Below are positions 33,840 to 46,471 of a stretch of 64,000 bases of DNA, piece by piece. How positions within the stretch are numbered: position 1 is the stretch's first letter; each line of letters opens with the position of its first letter. Source of the DNA: Akebia trifoliata (Eukaryota > Streptophyta > Magnoliopsida > Ranunculales > Lardizabalaceae). The stretch covers positions 26,159,021 to 26,223,020 of the forward strand of contig CM030718.1 of assembly GCA_017979445.1 (NCBI GenBank), read 5' to 3'. Under the pieces are notes generated by a model. That model did not search any database and was not told the DNA's origin. It worked only from the letters and a program-made list of their open reading frames with translations. Made by a program: the position numbers and the translations under genes.

Positions 33840-36800
33840 ATGACCGATTTCCGACCAATTCAACAAAAACAAGAGAGCAGTGATGTTAGAGCCGAGTTCC
33901 AGCGGGGACTGGAGGAGTTGATGATGCGAGGTCATTTGGATGATTGTATCTCATTGACCTCATGTAGCTCCATTCGAGATCAAGATGAAGAAGATGATGA
34001 AACTGATCAACTTGTGCGCAGGAGGCGACGGTCTGATCTTGAAGGAGATGACTTGGCAGAGTCGTCCGCTGCACAGAGACGCCACTCTCGTATTTTGAGT
34101 AGGTGGGCAGCTCGGCAGGCCGAGCAGATGATCACCACAATTGAGAGACGAAATCGAGAGACTGAACTGATGGCACTCGCCGGTTTGCATACAGTGTCTA
34201 TGCTTGATTCTTCTTTCTTAAGAGAATCTCAGTCTCCGACTTCGAGAAGACAAGGAGGCGTTGACAGGCCAAGCACCCAAGCATCTTCTCTCCTGCAAAT
34301 GTGGCGGGAATTGGAGGACGAACATGTTATCAACCATGCAAGAGAAAGGGCTAGACAACGAAGGAGTAACGAGTCAAACACCGACATCTCGAGCATTAAC
34401 ATGTCTGGGAGTCGGGGGAACGATGAACAAATTGGTAGTTCGGAGGATTTGAGTGAGAGTGAGAATGAGTACCGCGGAGACCATAGCCGAGAACAGTCTC
34501 CTGACATTGGAGAAGTTGAAAGGGAGAGAGTGAGACAAATTGTTCGGGGATGGATGGATAGTGGTATAAGTGACCAAACATCTAGTATTTCTCAGAGGAA
34601 CCGTCCGAGGGCGGAATGGCTCGGTGAAACTGAACGTGAGAGAGTAAGACTAGTGAGGGAATGGGTCCAAATGACGAGTCAGCAGAGGGGGACACGTGGT
34701 GGAAGAAGGGAAGAGCAAGCTGTGGGACCCGATGCTCAGATCGATCATGGGCGTGATGAGTTGGTTGTTGACCACGAGGAAGGTCAACCGGAGCATATTC
34801 AGAGGGATATTCGGAGGTTACGAGGCAGACAGGCTCTTCTTGATTTGCTTGTGAGAATTGAGGGGGAAAGACAGAACGAACTGCAGGGTTTGTCGGAGCA
34901 TCGGGCTGTTTCTGACTTTGCTCATCGCAACCGCATTCAGGTCTGTTGCCAATGAAACTGGTTCTTACTTAAGTTTTTATTGTACAACTTAAATGTCGTG
35001 TTTATTGTTATTATATGAAAAATAGAGTACCATCGGAATCAGAACCATTTACATAGGTCTGGCATAGGGACTAGTTCAGTTTTTAACAAGGTTCGTTTCA
35101 GATGCCTTTATGCCGTATGTTTGTATGCTTTTATTATAATATAAAATTTAGTATTATTTAACTAAAAGTTTTACTAATAAATATTCACAAGGAAAGAAAT
35201 ATATGAAAGGAATAAGGAAACATTTCTATGCACCTTAACGGAAAAAATATATTTGATTAGTTATGTCCTATATATTTTGGTGTCTAACCATTATAGAATC
35301 TGCCTATGTAGCATTCAAAAATTTTCACTTGGATTCATGATTTTTTGCTTTGTAATCTGATACTGTATCATTTTCCAGTCATTACTCAGAGGCAGATTCT
35401 TACGAAATGAAAGATCTACAGAAGATGAGAGACCGCCTTCAATGGCGGCTAGAGAATTAGGTCAGTTAAGACAACGACATACTGTATCTGGTTTAAGGTA
35501 TGTATTCTTTTTTGTACCACATCTACTCTGTTTGCGCACACTTGCATTTTGTTCTGTTCTCATTATTTAGTTCAAGCTTTTCTCATTTTAGCAACTTGTA
35601 TAATCTAGGGACTGTATGATAGTTCTGACAGAAAAAAAAATATGAAGTGGCAGCTACATGGTCTAGAGATAACTAGGGAAGATCTCATTCTATTGCATTT
35701 ATTCTACTTTGATTAAAGCAGTGTGATCCACGTCTGATTTGTTCTACTTATGTCTGATGTATCTCCAGTAGAAAACTGAATGGAGTGGGTCAAGAACTTG
35801 AGACAGCTAAATTATAATCTAAATGGTAGTTATAATCAATCTTTTATTTTTAGGAAATGGATGTGATGCTCTACTCTAGTGAAGTCGATGGAAATAATAT
35901 GATGCATGAGTACTGTTCAAGGGAAAAAAGACGATCTGAGGCAAGAATCCCAAGTTCATTTCCACGTATTATGGCTTTGGCATCTTTTTTAAAGAATATA
36001 GTATTACCGTTATGTGTTACTTTCTTTATCAATTATAGTCAATTTATTGCAGAGATGACACTGAAAATGTGAGTGCATTTGCAAATGTTTCTACAATTTC
36101 ACTAAGGTCTTTTTTTTCATGAGTATAATTTTATTCGGGAGAAAGGGGAAGAACATACAAAGGTAGTTGAGGTGACTAACTTACAGCGAGAGTGAAAGAG
36201 AAAATAAAACTGGGAAGAGCACAAGGACTTCCACCTAAACTCAAAATCTTAAAAAAAAATATACCTTTAAACTCAAAGAACAATTTGCAACAAAAAAATA
36301 ACAATCCTAACATACTAAGGTCCTTTATCGTTATAAGTTCTATGCCTACTTTATCACTGAGACTTATCCTTCATTATTTTATGGAACCATTTAGTACAGT
36401 GAGACATTTCAGCCCACTTGCAGAGTTCAACTTTCACTATTGAGACATTTCTTATATCATCACATTTGTGAGCAAAATTACTGATGGATGTGTTTTTACT
36501 GCCCATAGCGCCCCCTAGTGCCAATTCTCAATTTCCCATTTGGTTTCTCATTGAAATCAACCTTCCACAGTTTATAAGGACTTTCAACTATTTTGGACTT
36601 TTTATTATTTTGTTTATTTTTTCCCCCTTTAGACTAGTGAATATCCTTTCATTTGAAAGCTCTCTAGGTATCCCAATGCCTCCTCAAGAAAGGTTGACCA
36701 AATGTCATTGATTATGTAAGGAGTTCAAGGTTGTTTTCCTATAGTGGGTTGCTTGGCAATGCTTTTTAACTTTCGATGGCCTGCTGCAGACCAAAATTTA

Positions 36801-39800
36801 TGTTCATTAAATTTGGGAAAAATTACTTAATACACCTAAATGTAGTTTTTGCTACTGTTCATCGAGTAAGGATTGGCTTATCCAACCATACTTTCTTTTG
36901 TTACATGTTGTTATTTTTTGATCAGTAAACATATTTACTAATGGAAATCCTGCCATAGCTACTGCTGTACTGGTCTTTTCTTTACCTAACCATCATGTTC
37001 TGAACATTCTTAATATTAAATTTGTCTATTTTGGCAGATTGTTTTTTTTTTTTTTGCATGGAAGTGCTGTACTTCTTTTGTAGTTGGTATATCTCTTTTC
37101 CATTCATTTCTGGATCAGAGTTGTACTCATGATTTGTGAATGGCACAATAACAATACTCTTTGCAATCAGGGAGGGATTTCGCTCTAGATTGGAAAATAT
37201 TGTTCGTGGGCAAGTTAGCAGCCATTCCGAAACGTTATCCAACAATAACATCAATAGTTCTAGAAATGGACAAACTGAATCAAGCCCTCCAACTGAGGTC
37301 CCTAGTGAAAACCATGTACAATTTCAACCTAGGGGTGAAGAAATTGACGTTCAGCGCTTATCAGAGAACACATTGGGCTTGGAAACCGGCACAGCTGTTG
37401 AACGTTTAAGTTTGCCAGAATCTAGTACTGAAGGAGGACATTGGGAGGGACAAGTTACAGAAGATGAGAGAAGAGATTGGCGGCATTCTACTGGAGTGGA
37501 GTTCAATGAATGGCAAGATAGTAACAATGGAGAAGAGATGGATGGAAACTGGCAAGACAATACAGCTTCTGATTGGCCCCGGGAAATTCCGGGAAATGAA
37601 AGTGAGGAAAACAATCATCTTCAAGAAGCACGAGATGAGTGGCATGAAGATGGCTCTCAGGAGGCTGTGAATAATTGGCATGCTAGGCCTTCTGGTCCTC
37701 CAAGAACTCAGCATACTGTTCCCATGAGAAGGGTCAATAGATTCCATCCACCAGATGATGATAATGTATATAGTATGGAACTTAGAGAACTTCTTAGTAG
37801 GTATACTATTTTACTTTTCACTCTATACTGCTAGGGAATAAAATGGGTCGGATTTTATCTGAAATCCGAGTGATCCAAATCCGAATTTAGCGGGTTTGGA
37901 CCCTTGGAGTAGATCCGAATAAAAAATGGGTTGATGTAACTTGATCTAAGTCGGATCCAGGTCTGATACGGGTCCATCCCTATATCTGCCTAGATCCGAA
38001 TGATATATTACTTTGAAAATTAATTTTTTTTTATGTTTTTCAAAATATCTTTCTTATACTACTTTAATATAATATGAATTCTTATGAAATAGAAGAATTA
38101 TAATGGTAAAATAGAATGATATGGATGCTTAGATCCGAATGATATATTACTTTGAATTTTTTTTATTTTTTATTATTTATTTTTATTATTTATTTTTTAA
38201 TGTTTTTCAAAATATCTTTCTTATACTACTCTAATATAACATGAATTCTTATGAAATAAAAGAATTATAATGGTAAAATAGAATAGTATAGCAATTGGAA
38301 AATAAATATAGCAAAAATGTTGATCGGTAAAAAATTATCCAACCCAACCGACCTGGACCCAAATCAAGTAATTCAATTGGTTCGGATCCGGATCTGATTT
38401 TGACATGGATATACTCAGATTCGGTCTAAATAAATCGAAGGAAGCACAACACAAATAGTGTACTGTTATAAAAAAGAGAAACTCAGGTACAAACATAAAG
38501 GCACACACAGAAAAAGTGTTCTATTCAAGTATGTGAAACAGTTACAGAAAGGACGCTCCCCTTGTTATAAACTTTGTACTACGGGTTATGGGAGCAACCT
38601 GTTCATCAAATCTACTAAGCGGCCCTTTTAAGCCCTAATATTTACTTTCTGTTTCCTTAATTGAACTATCTCAGTTAGTATATTGAATTGAAATTTGTAT
38701 CTTATTGCAGAAGAAGTGTCTCTAATCTTCTTCAGAGTGGGTTTCGTGAAAGTCTAAATCAATTGATACAGTCATATGTGGAAAGGCAAGGTCGTGCTCC
38801 CACTGACTGGGATTTGTATAGAAACTTGCCTATGCCCGCTTCACCACAGCAAGATCAGGAGCCACAGAGAGATGATCAGCCTGAAAATGTTGCCAGACGT
38901 CCAGTTGCGATGCCTTCTCCACCAGTGCCTCCACAACCTAATTGGCACCAGGAATTGCATCATGCCAATTGGCCTCGGCACAGCATACACCGTTCGGAAA
39001 TTGTTCGTCCTTCTCTCTGTCTCTCTCTCCATAATATTTGGATCTATAAACTCTTGTGATACATACTTAAATATTTGACTTGAAGTGAGATCTTTCATTT
39101 TTCCTTACTGAGTTGCATGCTAATGTTAGGCACGATTGACCTTTTTTTTCCCAATACTTCTATTACATGAATTAAGGTGGTATTTATGATTTATTAAGAT
39201 GTATCTTAGGCATACACCAAATATGATTCCGGAACAAGAATAACTCATGCGTTTTTTCTATGGAGAGATCTAGGGTGTAACCATGTTTATCTTGTTACGT
39301 GGAAGCATGCAAACAACTTATGATCCAGATGATTAACACACCAAGAAGTATGCAAAAGAGAAATAAAGAACATATCACACAAGAGACTGGATTTATGTGG
39401 TTCGGCAAAATTGCCTATGTCCACGGGTGGCGATGAAATTTTTTTATTGATGAAGTCACAAAAAATACAATACAATTTAGGATTTTTCAGAGAACATATA
39501 TATGGTGTCTTAGGGCTTCCTGGCATATTTTATAATACCGAAAATGCCCCCCAGCACTTTGTGATGAACCCAAATCTTGCATACCTCCACAGAATTAACC
39601 TGAGGCTAGGGCCATAAATAACAAAACTTATATCATGAATTAGAGCAACTATCTCTACTCATATAGGGGATGTGGGCTAGTAATCCGGGACATCTAATTG
39701 ATGGCGGGTTTGCTGATACAGGCCGTTCAATTGATTGTAACATGCTTACTGATGGACATATGATTCAAGTTAGCTCAGAATATTTGACCTTATTTAATTG

Positions 39801-41195
39801 ATTTTTTTTCCTGGAAGTCGATGATTTCTGAACAAACTTGTTTTCTTTTGGATTTTCGCTATCCAAAAGAATTTTTAATGGAGGGCTTGTACAAAGTTAA
39901 TACTGTTCCTTGCAATTTGTCACACTAGGTATTTTGTTTTTCATAGAAAAAAAAAATGTCTGTGATGCCATACTTGATTTGCATAATCAGTTTTGGATTC
40001 CCATTCACATCTATAACTGTCCAGTGAATCACTACATTTTGATCCTCCGACTCTATCAATCTCTCTTAAATCAATACCCAACCTGTCAATTTTGGAAACC
40101 TATTTCTGCATCACGCGACCATTTCTTTTCTTCATTTTGGAGTGAATGTGGGTGTTGATTTGGAGCAGGAGTGGGAGATGGTAAATGATTTGAGGGCTGA
40201 CATGGCTAGGCTTCAACAAGGGATGAGTCACATGCAGAGGATGTTAGAAGCCTGCATGGATATGCAACTGGAGTTGCAGCGCTCAGTTCGACAGGAAGTT
40301 TCTGCAGCTTTAAATCGCTCAGTTGGTGGACAAGGTATGTATTTTGCACTAATAATCGGCTCAAGTGATTTTTGTGAAGAAAGGAAAGCTAATTATGATT
40401 GGGTTACTACTTTAGTGTTAATTCTTTCACAAGAGTGGACTACTTCTAAAGTTGCTTGTGTTGCAGGGGTGGGAGCTGAATCATCAGAGGATGGATCAAA
40501 GTGGGCTCATGTTAAGAAGGGGACTTGCCTCGTCTGTTGCGATAGTCATATTGATGCTCTGCTGTACAGGTAAACCTCTGTACATTTCTGTGGCTTGGTC
40601 TGTATCAAGGCTTGTGTAGACCGTAGACCAAGTGCAGTATGAATGGGGGTAATTTTGAGGTACCCTCCAGGTTTTGGTGAAAATCAGAGATGTCCCTCCT
40701 GGGGAGTTTAAACTGATGGGATCCCTTGACTTGGGTATTCCTTGAGAGACTATCTCAAATGGCTGAAATGCCCTTGTATTCAACTTCTTGCTAAAAATCC
40801 TTGATTCTTTTGCCCGAAACCTGTTGTCTTCAACCTCTAAGGTAATTGTTTTTAACCTAGCCATGGTTGAAGATGAGGTAAATTATTTAACCCTAAAGGT
40901 TGAATCAGATGGGTCTTTAGCTGGAGGTTGAAGATTAGGGCAGTTCCATCATTTTTGTTAGTCTCTTGAGGAAGACCAAAGTCGTCCAACGGGGGGGAGT
41001 TGGTTTTACCCTAAAGAGGAAATTTAGTGGTTTCTCTTGTTTTTTAAACTGAGCATTTTTCCCTTAATAATTTGCAGATGCGGGCACATGTGCACTTGTT
41101 CGAAATGTGCAAATGAGTTGGTTCAAGGGGGAGGAAAGTGTCCATTGTGTCGTGCACCGATCATCGAGGTGATCCGAGCTTATTCCATACTATAA
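33840..41195 (+). CDS. C3HC4 RING-finger protein, plant-specific (842 residues)
   Basis: This is a probable E3 ubiquitin ligase of the plant class related to Arabidopsis At5g04460 (from memory). Coding exons are 33840-34940, 35379-35497, 37171-37800, 38711-39002, 40169-40334, 40467-40569 and 41078-41195. Phases agree throughout and total 843 codons with the stop. The start is the ATG at 33840 (MTDFRPIQQ); a TTG nine bases earlier is not a start. The N-terminus has an acidic/Arg-rich region ([15 protein letters not shown]), mostly disordered. Residues encoded by exon 5 of this list form a coiled coil ([16 protein letters not shown]). The RING is C790-x2-C793-x11-C805-x-H807-x3-C811-x2-C814-x10-C825-x2-C828, and the protein ends 14 residues later. 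One splice donor (39003, ATT/GTTCGT) is weak. Substrates are unknown. Confidence 0.9.
37830..38450. repeat. Transposon-like insertion with tandem duplication in RING-gene intron
   Basis: The block starts AGGGAATAAAATGGGTCGGA and is rich in (C/G)GGATC(C/T) and GATCCGAAT motifs, like a related block at about 54170-54470. Inside, a unit of about 140 bp starting with TAGATCCGAATGATATATT (37989 and 38129) is duplicated in tandem. No coding capacity. Confidence 0.5.
40645..41035. mobile_element. Degenerate long-inverted-repeat MITE in RING-gene last intron
   Basis: The left arm (GGGGGTAATTTTGAGGTACC... CCTTGAGAGACTATC) and the inverse of the right arm (CTCAAGAGACTAACAAAAAT) are related, and both are followed by TGCCCT and a TTCAAC motif. 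Borders are approximate. Confidence 0.45.
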
Positions 41196-41386
41196 AGAGG
41201 ATAAAAAAAAGAGAATGAAAATACTTCGGGCTGCTTTCAGTTCTTGTCTTCTTTCTATCCAGGTCTCTCTCTCTCTCCCCCTGTTCTTGTCTATGGATTG
41301 TTGCAGCGGTGACTACTCCCGGGAACACACGTGTAAATGTGTAATAGGAATACCAATAGGTAATTTCGATCCATTGTTCATGTTTT

Positions 41387-41392
41387 AATAAA
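41387..41392 (+). terminator. Polyadenylation signal of the RING gene
   Basis: AATAAA lies 192 bp after the stop codon, preceded by a TTGTTCATGTTTT-type upstream element. The cleavage site would be about 20 bp further on. Confidence 0.5.
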
Positions 41393-41869
41393 AGCGATTA
41401 TTGCAAAAACCTCTTATCCTTACTTTACTTTGGGTTTGCCTTTAGATAGAATTTCGATTTCTTTCACCTTTGTCTCTTTGATAACATGAACTAACTAAAG
41501 GAAAGTCAATTAAGATATATTTGATCGAGAAAATAAAAAATCAACACCACCACTTTTCTAACTAATTTAGCTAGGAAAAAGGCTTTACTAAGCCTCATCC
41601 ATCGTCGAAAACGACCTCAAGATGCTCACTAAGTTAGTAAGGTTAGTCTGATTATATCATATGTGTGTGCCACGTCAGTGCGGTGTCCAAATCAGGCAGT
41701 GTATCACGACTCTTGGAGATAAGACTTCAGCGAGGCGGCTCAAGTGAAAAACAAGGGAAACTCTTTGTTTGATTAATTAGGGGGGATTGGGGGAATAAAC
41801 GTGGAAAACATGGGGGTAACTGTTAATTAAATTGGAGTTTATGTCTAGCGGACACCATGTGGAAAACAT

Positions 41870-42015
41870 GTGCTGCTGAGTGTCAGCCAGACAGGACGTG
41901 GATGTAAAACCATGGATGTTTTTCATCGAGATACGATTGAGTGAGAAGCATTTATGGTTATCTGCAAACCAATGCGTGAAACGATGTCGATTTGAATGTT
42001 AACCCAGCAATACGA
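41870..42015. mobile_element. P1-like palindromic element between the RING and ATL genes
   Basis: The core CATGGATGTTTTTCATCGAG and GAGAAGCATTTATGGTT are P1-like. The ends (TGCTGCTGAGTG and CCCAGCA) are diverged. Confidence 0.45.
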
Positions 42016-42105
42016 TTCTTACAAATTACATTCACATTTCACACGTTTTGTTCACACGTGAAGCGATGCATTTCATGTTGTACACGTATCAACTCATACG
42101 TGCTT

Positions 42106-42133
42106 CCCCCACCCCCACCCCCACCCCCACCCC
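42106..42133 (-). repeat. G-rich (GGGGGT)n tract in the presumed ATL 3' UTR
   Basis: The minus strand carries five G-runs of four or five separated by single T. This is a good G-quadruplex pattern. It lies about 100-130 bp downstream of the ATL stop on the transcribed-sense strand, so the mRNA would contain it if the 3' UTR reaches that far. Confidence 0.75.
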
Positions 42134-42233
42134 TGACCACAAAGTTACAAGCTTGAGCACCTTATAAGCTCAAACAGCTACACTACTGGTCCATCTTACA
42201 TCTGATCAGCGACGTGTCTCCAATTCCAACCGT

Positions 42234-42689
42234 TTATACCTCTCGAGATTCACTCTCAAGTACCTCCAATACACTCAAACAAGCATTGTCCTTCTTCTTC
42301 GTAGAAGGCGAACGGAAGAACTGAGTCGTGCGACACAGAGGACAAGATACGTGAGAAGAAAGCCACGTGTCGATACACTGTGAATGGAACACATGCCCAC
42401 AATAAGGAATTAGTTTAACAAGTTCCCTCTCTTGGAATTCTCCAAGACAAACAGGGCAATCTGTGTGCTTCTTCGCGTTAAGCCCATCGTAAGCGAATAC
42501 TGGAAGAGATCCAACGGTTGTCGTTTGTGGTTCTAGAACCTGTTGTGGGGGCCTAGGCGGAGAACTTCGTTGCAGGCGCCGACGGCGAGAGCTCTCGATG
42601 GAATTCTGACCTGAGAACCGGCCGATGAAAACGGAGAAGAAACCCAAGAACAAGAGAGCTGTGACGATGAAAAGAATGGTTAAGATCAT
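42234..42689 (-). CDS. ATL-type RING-H2 E3 ubiquitin ligase
   Basis: This 151-residue intronless gene encodes a membrane-anchored ubiquitin ligase that would recruit E2 enzymes through its RING-H2. Residues 2-22 form a hydrophobic transmembrane segment. A basic patch (RRRR, 35-38) follows, then a GLN in place of the ATL signature GLD at 69-71. The RING-H2 is C78-x2-C81-x15-C97-x-H99-x2-H102-x2-C105-x10-C116-x2-C119, exactly the ATL spacing, with Trp109 in the E2-binding position. The length is at the short end for the family. The ATG at 42689 is the first in frame before the membrane segment. It is convergent with the RING gene. Substrates are not predictable from sequence. Confidence 0.92.
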   Translation of the reverse strand: MILTILFIVTALLFLGFFSVFIGRFSGQNSIESSRRRRLQRSSPPRPPQQVLEPQTTTVGSLPVFAYDGLNAKKHTDCPVCLGEFQERELVKLIPYCGHVFHSQCIDTWLSSHVSCPLCRTTQFFRSPSTKKKDNACLSVLEVLESESREV

Positions 42690-43457
42690 GGGAGTGTCGA
42701 AGCTTGTAATGGGTTTTCTAAGCAGGTTGATGGTAGAGGAGACGGTGATATGGTGTTTCGCGATGCATACTCGTTAAGTAGTTTACGGATGGGATGTTTC
42801 ATTAATGGATGATGAGATGTTGTTGTTCTGAGTCTCAAAGAATGTGGAGTAGTAGAAATAAACATGAAGACAACGAAAACAAGAAGATGGTGCGCAGGAA
42901 AAGAGATGGGGGGGTGCGTAGGATAAGAAGGCACACCTGGATTTGAACAAAACCACCACCACCACCACTTGCCTCTGGTTTTGCTCTTCTGGTTTGTAAA
43001 TTCGGTGAGACTTGAGTTGAGAGAGCACTTGAGGTCAGGGTCCGGGTCCGGATCCGGTTTTAGGTTTAACCTATAAACCAGTTGGAGGCTTAATTGAGTG
43101 CATTTGGGTCCCACTTAGTGGATCAGGAGACCATTCTGTGGACTTTAGAGATAATTGTCTTGTACTGATACAAAAAGGATTTGACTACTTTTGGACCGTA
43201 GGATCTTCTTTTATGTGATTGTTAGTGGATGATCACTTGAAAATAAATTACACCCAAATCCTCTAGTTTTCGATACTTAGATCATATTTGGGGGGAAAGA
43301 AAAAAAAAAAACCCATTTTTTTCTAAAACTAATGATGAAAAGTTTTGAAAATGAAGTGGCACTGAATTCCTAAATTTAAGGAGTGTGAATTAAGTGTTTT
43401 TTGTCGGCGTGACAATATATCAACCGTAGTGATTAACTACACAAAAAAGAGTATACT

Positions 43458-43629
43458 AATGCTGGGGTGACATTGGATTAACTGCAATTCTCACATTTTT
43501 TATGTGGAGGTGCACATATAAATGTAGACGCTTTTTACTCGTATCTTGAGAAAATACATCGATGATTATGCGCAAACCCCAAGTTCAAAATGTAAGAACC
43601 GTAGTAAATCCTAATGTCACCCCAGCATG
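43458..43629. mobile_element. Palindromic MITE, family P1
   Basis: ATGCTGGGGTGACATTGGAT on the left pairs with AATGTCACCCCAGCATGACT on the right. The centre has TACATCGATGATTATGCGCA facing its partner. Confidence 0.7.
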
Positions 43630-43711
43630 ACTCAAAAAAGTATTATAGAGTATCCGCTCCCAATGGATGTGGTTTGATTTGTATCGACTCCGTGAAAAAT
43701 AACAGGGGAGT

Positions 43712-43810
43712 CGTGCTGGAGTAACAATGAGATCTCGATGAAAAACATCTATCATTTTCACACACTTCCACGTCAGAAATGTCTCCCACAATGTTACATT
43801 AAGCATTATC
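43712..43810. mobile_element. Partial palindromic MITE, family P1
   Basis: GAGTCGTGCTGGAGTAACAA on the left and AATGTTACATTAAGCATTAT on the right are P1 ends; much of the left arm is missing. Confidence 0.5.
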
Positions 43811-44077
43811 CATAACAGATATTAGGGGCATCTTGTATTTTGATCAATGTTAAAGATATTTATTATACCTCTGTAGGATTGGTTCAATGGTAAAACTAGA
43901 GGTCAAGACTTCCCCATTGGTCGTGTTTTTAAAATTGGGTGACCTTCAACTTTACTTTCTTATTTATTGAAAAAATTTCATGGTGTGGATCGTTCAAATC
44001 TAGGATTTAGACCCATCTCAAAAGGGATGTGAGATACCTTATATTATCGGAAAAAAAAATTTATTTTGCAAAAGAGT

Positions 44078-44262
44078 CGTGTTGGAGTAACATTGCAATG
44101 TACATCGTGAGAAACATTTCTGATGTGAATGTGTATAAAAATTATATATGATTTTTATTGAGATCGAGTGAGAACTTCACGAAAAACATCTTAATTTCTG
44201 AAACACATTCAAGTCAGAAATATCCTCCAACATGTACATTTCAATGTTCCTTTAGCATTATC
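44078..44262. mobile_element. Palindromic MITE, family P1
   Basis: GTGTTGGAGTAACATTGCAA on the left and CAATGTTCCTTTAGCATTAT on the right are the ends. It has ACATTTCTGATGTGAATGTG and a matching inverse. The outer left GAGTCGTG links it to the other P1 and P2 copies. Confidence 0.65.
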
Positions 44263-44872
44263 CTTTGCAGAATAATGAATTAGGTCTAGCCTGACTAAGT
44301 TAGTAAGGAGAGGTTTTACTTTCGTTTTGTCAGGTGTAATCAGCATCTTAGAAAACTACAACTTAGTGAACTCAACCATCAACCTTGAAATAAAAGACGT
44401 TTAAATGATTTAAGTCGGATTTAAAGGTGGGCAGATGGGGAAAGAGAAAAATTTGTCCTTAGCTATGATCAATGATATCGTGACACGTGGACAGGCCTTT
44501 AGGATAAACATGACAATAGTTTTATCCATGAGTATGTTTGCGAAACTCTTTCCTTACTTTAGTAAGATTTCAAGCCTCGCTAAATTCGTTTTATCCAAAT
44601 GGATAACCACATCAGCAATTCAACACCACAGCCCTCTAAGTTTCATTGAAAAAATAAGATAAATAAAAATATATAAAAAATAATTTCTTTTAAACTTGAT
44701 CTTTGTAATGAAAATGAATGGTTATCGAACTTCTACATGAGTCCCAAACTTAAAATTAAATTTTAAAGGTAAAAAATGACTTTTTTTTTTTTTTTTCAAG
44801 GATCATAGAATTTTATCCTCTACAATCCTAAAGCATGGAATAATGTTTTTGGATGCCACAAGGTGAGCCCAA

Positions 44873-45115
44873 GTAGGTATGGATTTAGAGTGGGGCACTT
44901 GCCCCCTACAAGAATTTTCAAAATCTACGGATTAATAAGTTATTGTGACAAATTTCAACGATGGATAAAAAAATATGCCACTATTGCTCCCACAATTTTT
45001 TTCCCTCTTACCCCTCCTCATAACTATAGTTTTTCACTCTTAGTTATCCAGGAAAAAAAATTTCTACTCTTGATTGCCCCTATAAGGGAAAAATCCTGCC
45101 TTTGCCCCCGAGCCC
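44873..45115. mobile_element. Short element, 'GGCGGAG' family, diverged
   Basis: TGGGGCACTTGCCCCC near the left and GCCTTTGCCCCCGAGCCC at the right are like the ends at 19045 and 62452. Confidence 0.4.
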
Positions 45116-45649
45116 AAGCCTAGAAATATTAATTTTAGGATTTCTAATATTAAAAAAGTGTGGTTCTACCTAAATGAATTATCATAATGGCAATCAAACA
45201 TCACAACCTTCCAAATTTCATGAAAAGACTCAGAGTTGGAAGGAAAAAAAAAAAACTTTTTTTTGAACTTGATCAAGGTTATGAAAATGGACTAATACTA
45301 AGCTCCCAAATTTAAAAATAAAATTCTTCGGCAAAAAATAATATATATATTTTTTAAGTTCAAGATTTTCGTCGTCTATGATGCTGTGGCATCAGATCAT
45401 GTTTTTGAATACCACAACTTGATGCTCTAGAAATTTTATTTTATTTTTCATTGTGGTAGGAGAAAAAATTTCTCACTCTCTCTCTCCTCTTTTAACCACA
45501 TGTCAAACGATTATGGGTGTTGTGAACCAATTTGCTCACAACCCTATGAACAAAAAATTACTCGTTTATATCAATCGTTAGACGATTTAGGTCCAACAAG
45601 GTTGAAAAATATAATTATTCATCATCGTATTATTAGAGAGCTGCAATTG

Positions 45650-45755
45650 TTACCCCAACTTTTATTTATTATATCCGAATTAAAATTAAAGAAAATAAGT
45701 GAATGATTGAGAATAAGTAAAACCTGGGGTGCCAATAGAAGTTTTCTCTCTATCT
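45650..45755. mobile_element. Short MITE, family P8
   Basis: TTACCCCAACTTTTATTTAT on the left and AAACCTGGGGTGCCAATAG on the right are inverted. Relatives are at 51104-51227, 51600-51700, 47408-47512 and 52085-52200. Confidence 0.5.
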
Positions 45756-46212
45756 CTCTGGGACTTTATGTAACCCTATAATCATAATTCTAAACAACTA
45801 CTGAAGTTGTTTGAACGAGTGTTACAATATTTTGTAATGTCAAGATTATAATTTGAGCCAAACCTTTATAATGTTTAAAGAGTACGTTTATTCTTTAATT
45901 GGCGTATGATTAATAATTTAAGAAATTGGGATGTAATAAGTAAAAGTTGAGATGCCAATAGCAGCCCCCTATTATTATGAAAAACACTTTCCTTATTAAG
46001 TTGATAAGTAGAGTTTCTTCACCACGTAGCCATCAAAAGTATGATCCACTAATTTCGGATCATATCAAACCCGAAATCCAATTTGTTTCGATCCGATAAC
46101 TTAGGGTCTGGATCAGTGACGTAGATTCCTATAAGGATCCAATCCGATAAGGTTCTTATATGATATCTTATTGGATTGGATTTGGATTGACTATGCGTCA
46201 ATCAAATAAGGA

Positions 46213-46471
46213 TTCAGTCCAACCCTAAGGGATAGGCTCAATGGCGATTTTGGACCGATAAGGAGTTAATGCTCGTAAGTTCGATATCCAATATGAGCAT
46301 TAATTCCTCAGGGGCCACCCGTGAGGGCGCACCCTCACTTACCTGATGCGTGTGATGTGCGCCCTGGGACTAATCCTTAGACAAAACCATGGTCTATGGA
46401 GTGGGCAAAGCCTAGATACGGGCCTGGTCGCTGTCTTCAGAATGCCCAGTTGTAAGAAAAAAAAAACATAA
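46213..46471 (+). mobile_element. tRNA-derived SINE, copy 2 (plus strand)
   Basis: Starts with the box A-like TAGGCTCAATGG, then box B-like AAGTTCGATATCC, the same body as the copy at 5558-5821, and an A-run (about 46457-46466). It is flanked by AAATAAGGA (46204-46212 and 46472-46480). Confidence 0.75.

Noticed and set aside
42686..43114. 142-codon minus-strand frame overlapping the ATL start by four bases
   Set aside because: Low-complexity composition (PDPDPDPD, poly-Trp from GGT repeats) and no family resemblance. It is most likely the ATL leader and promoter read by chance.
43870..43975. tRNA-like stretch (GGTTCAATGGTAAAACTAG)
   Set aside because: It has a box A-like part but no box B and no cloverleaf; at best a truncated SINE.
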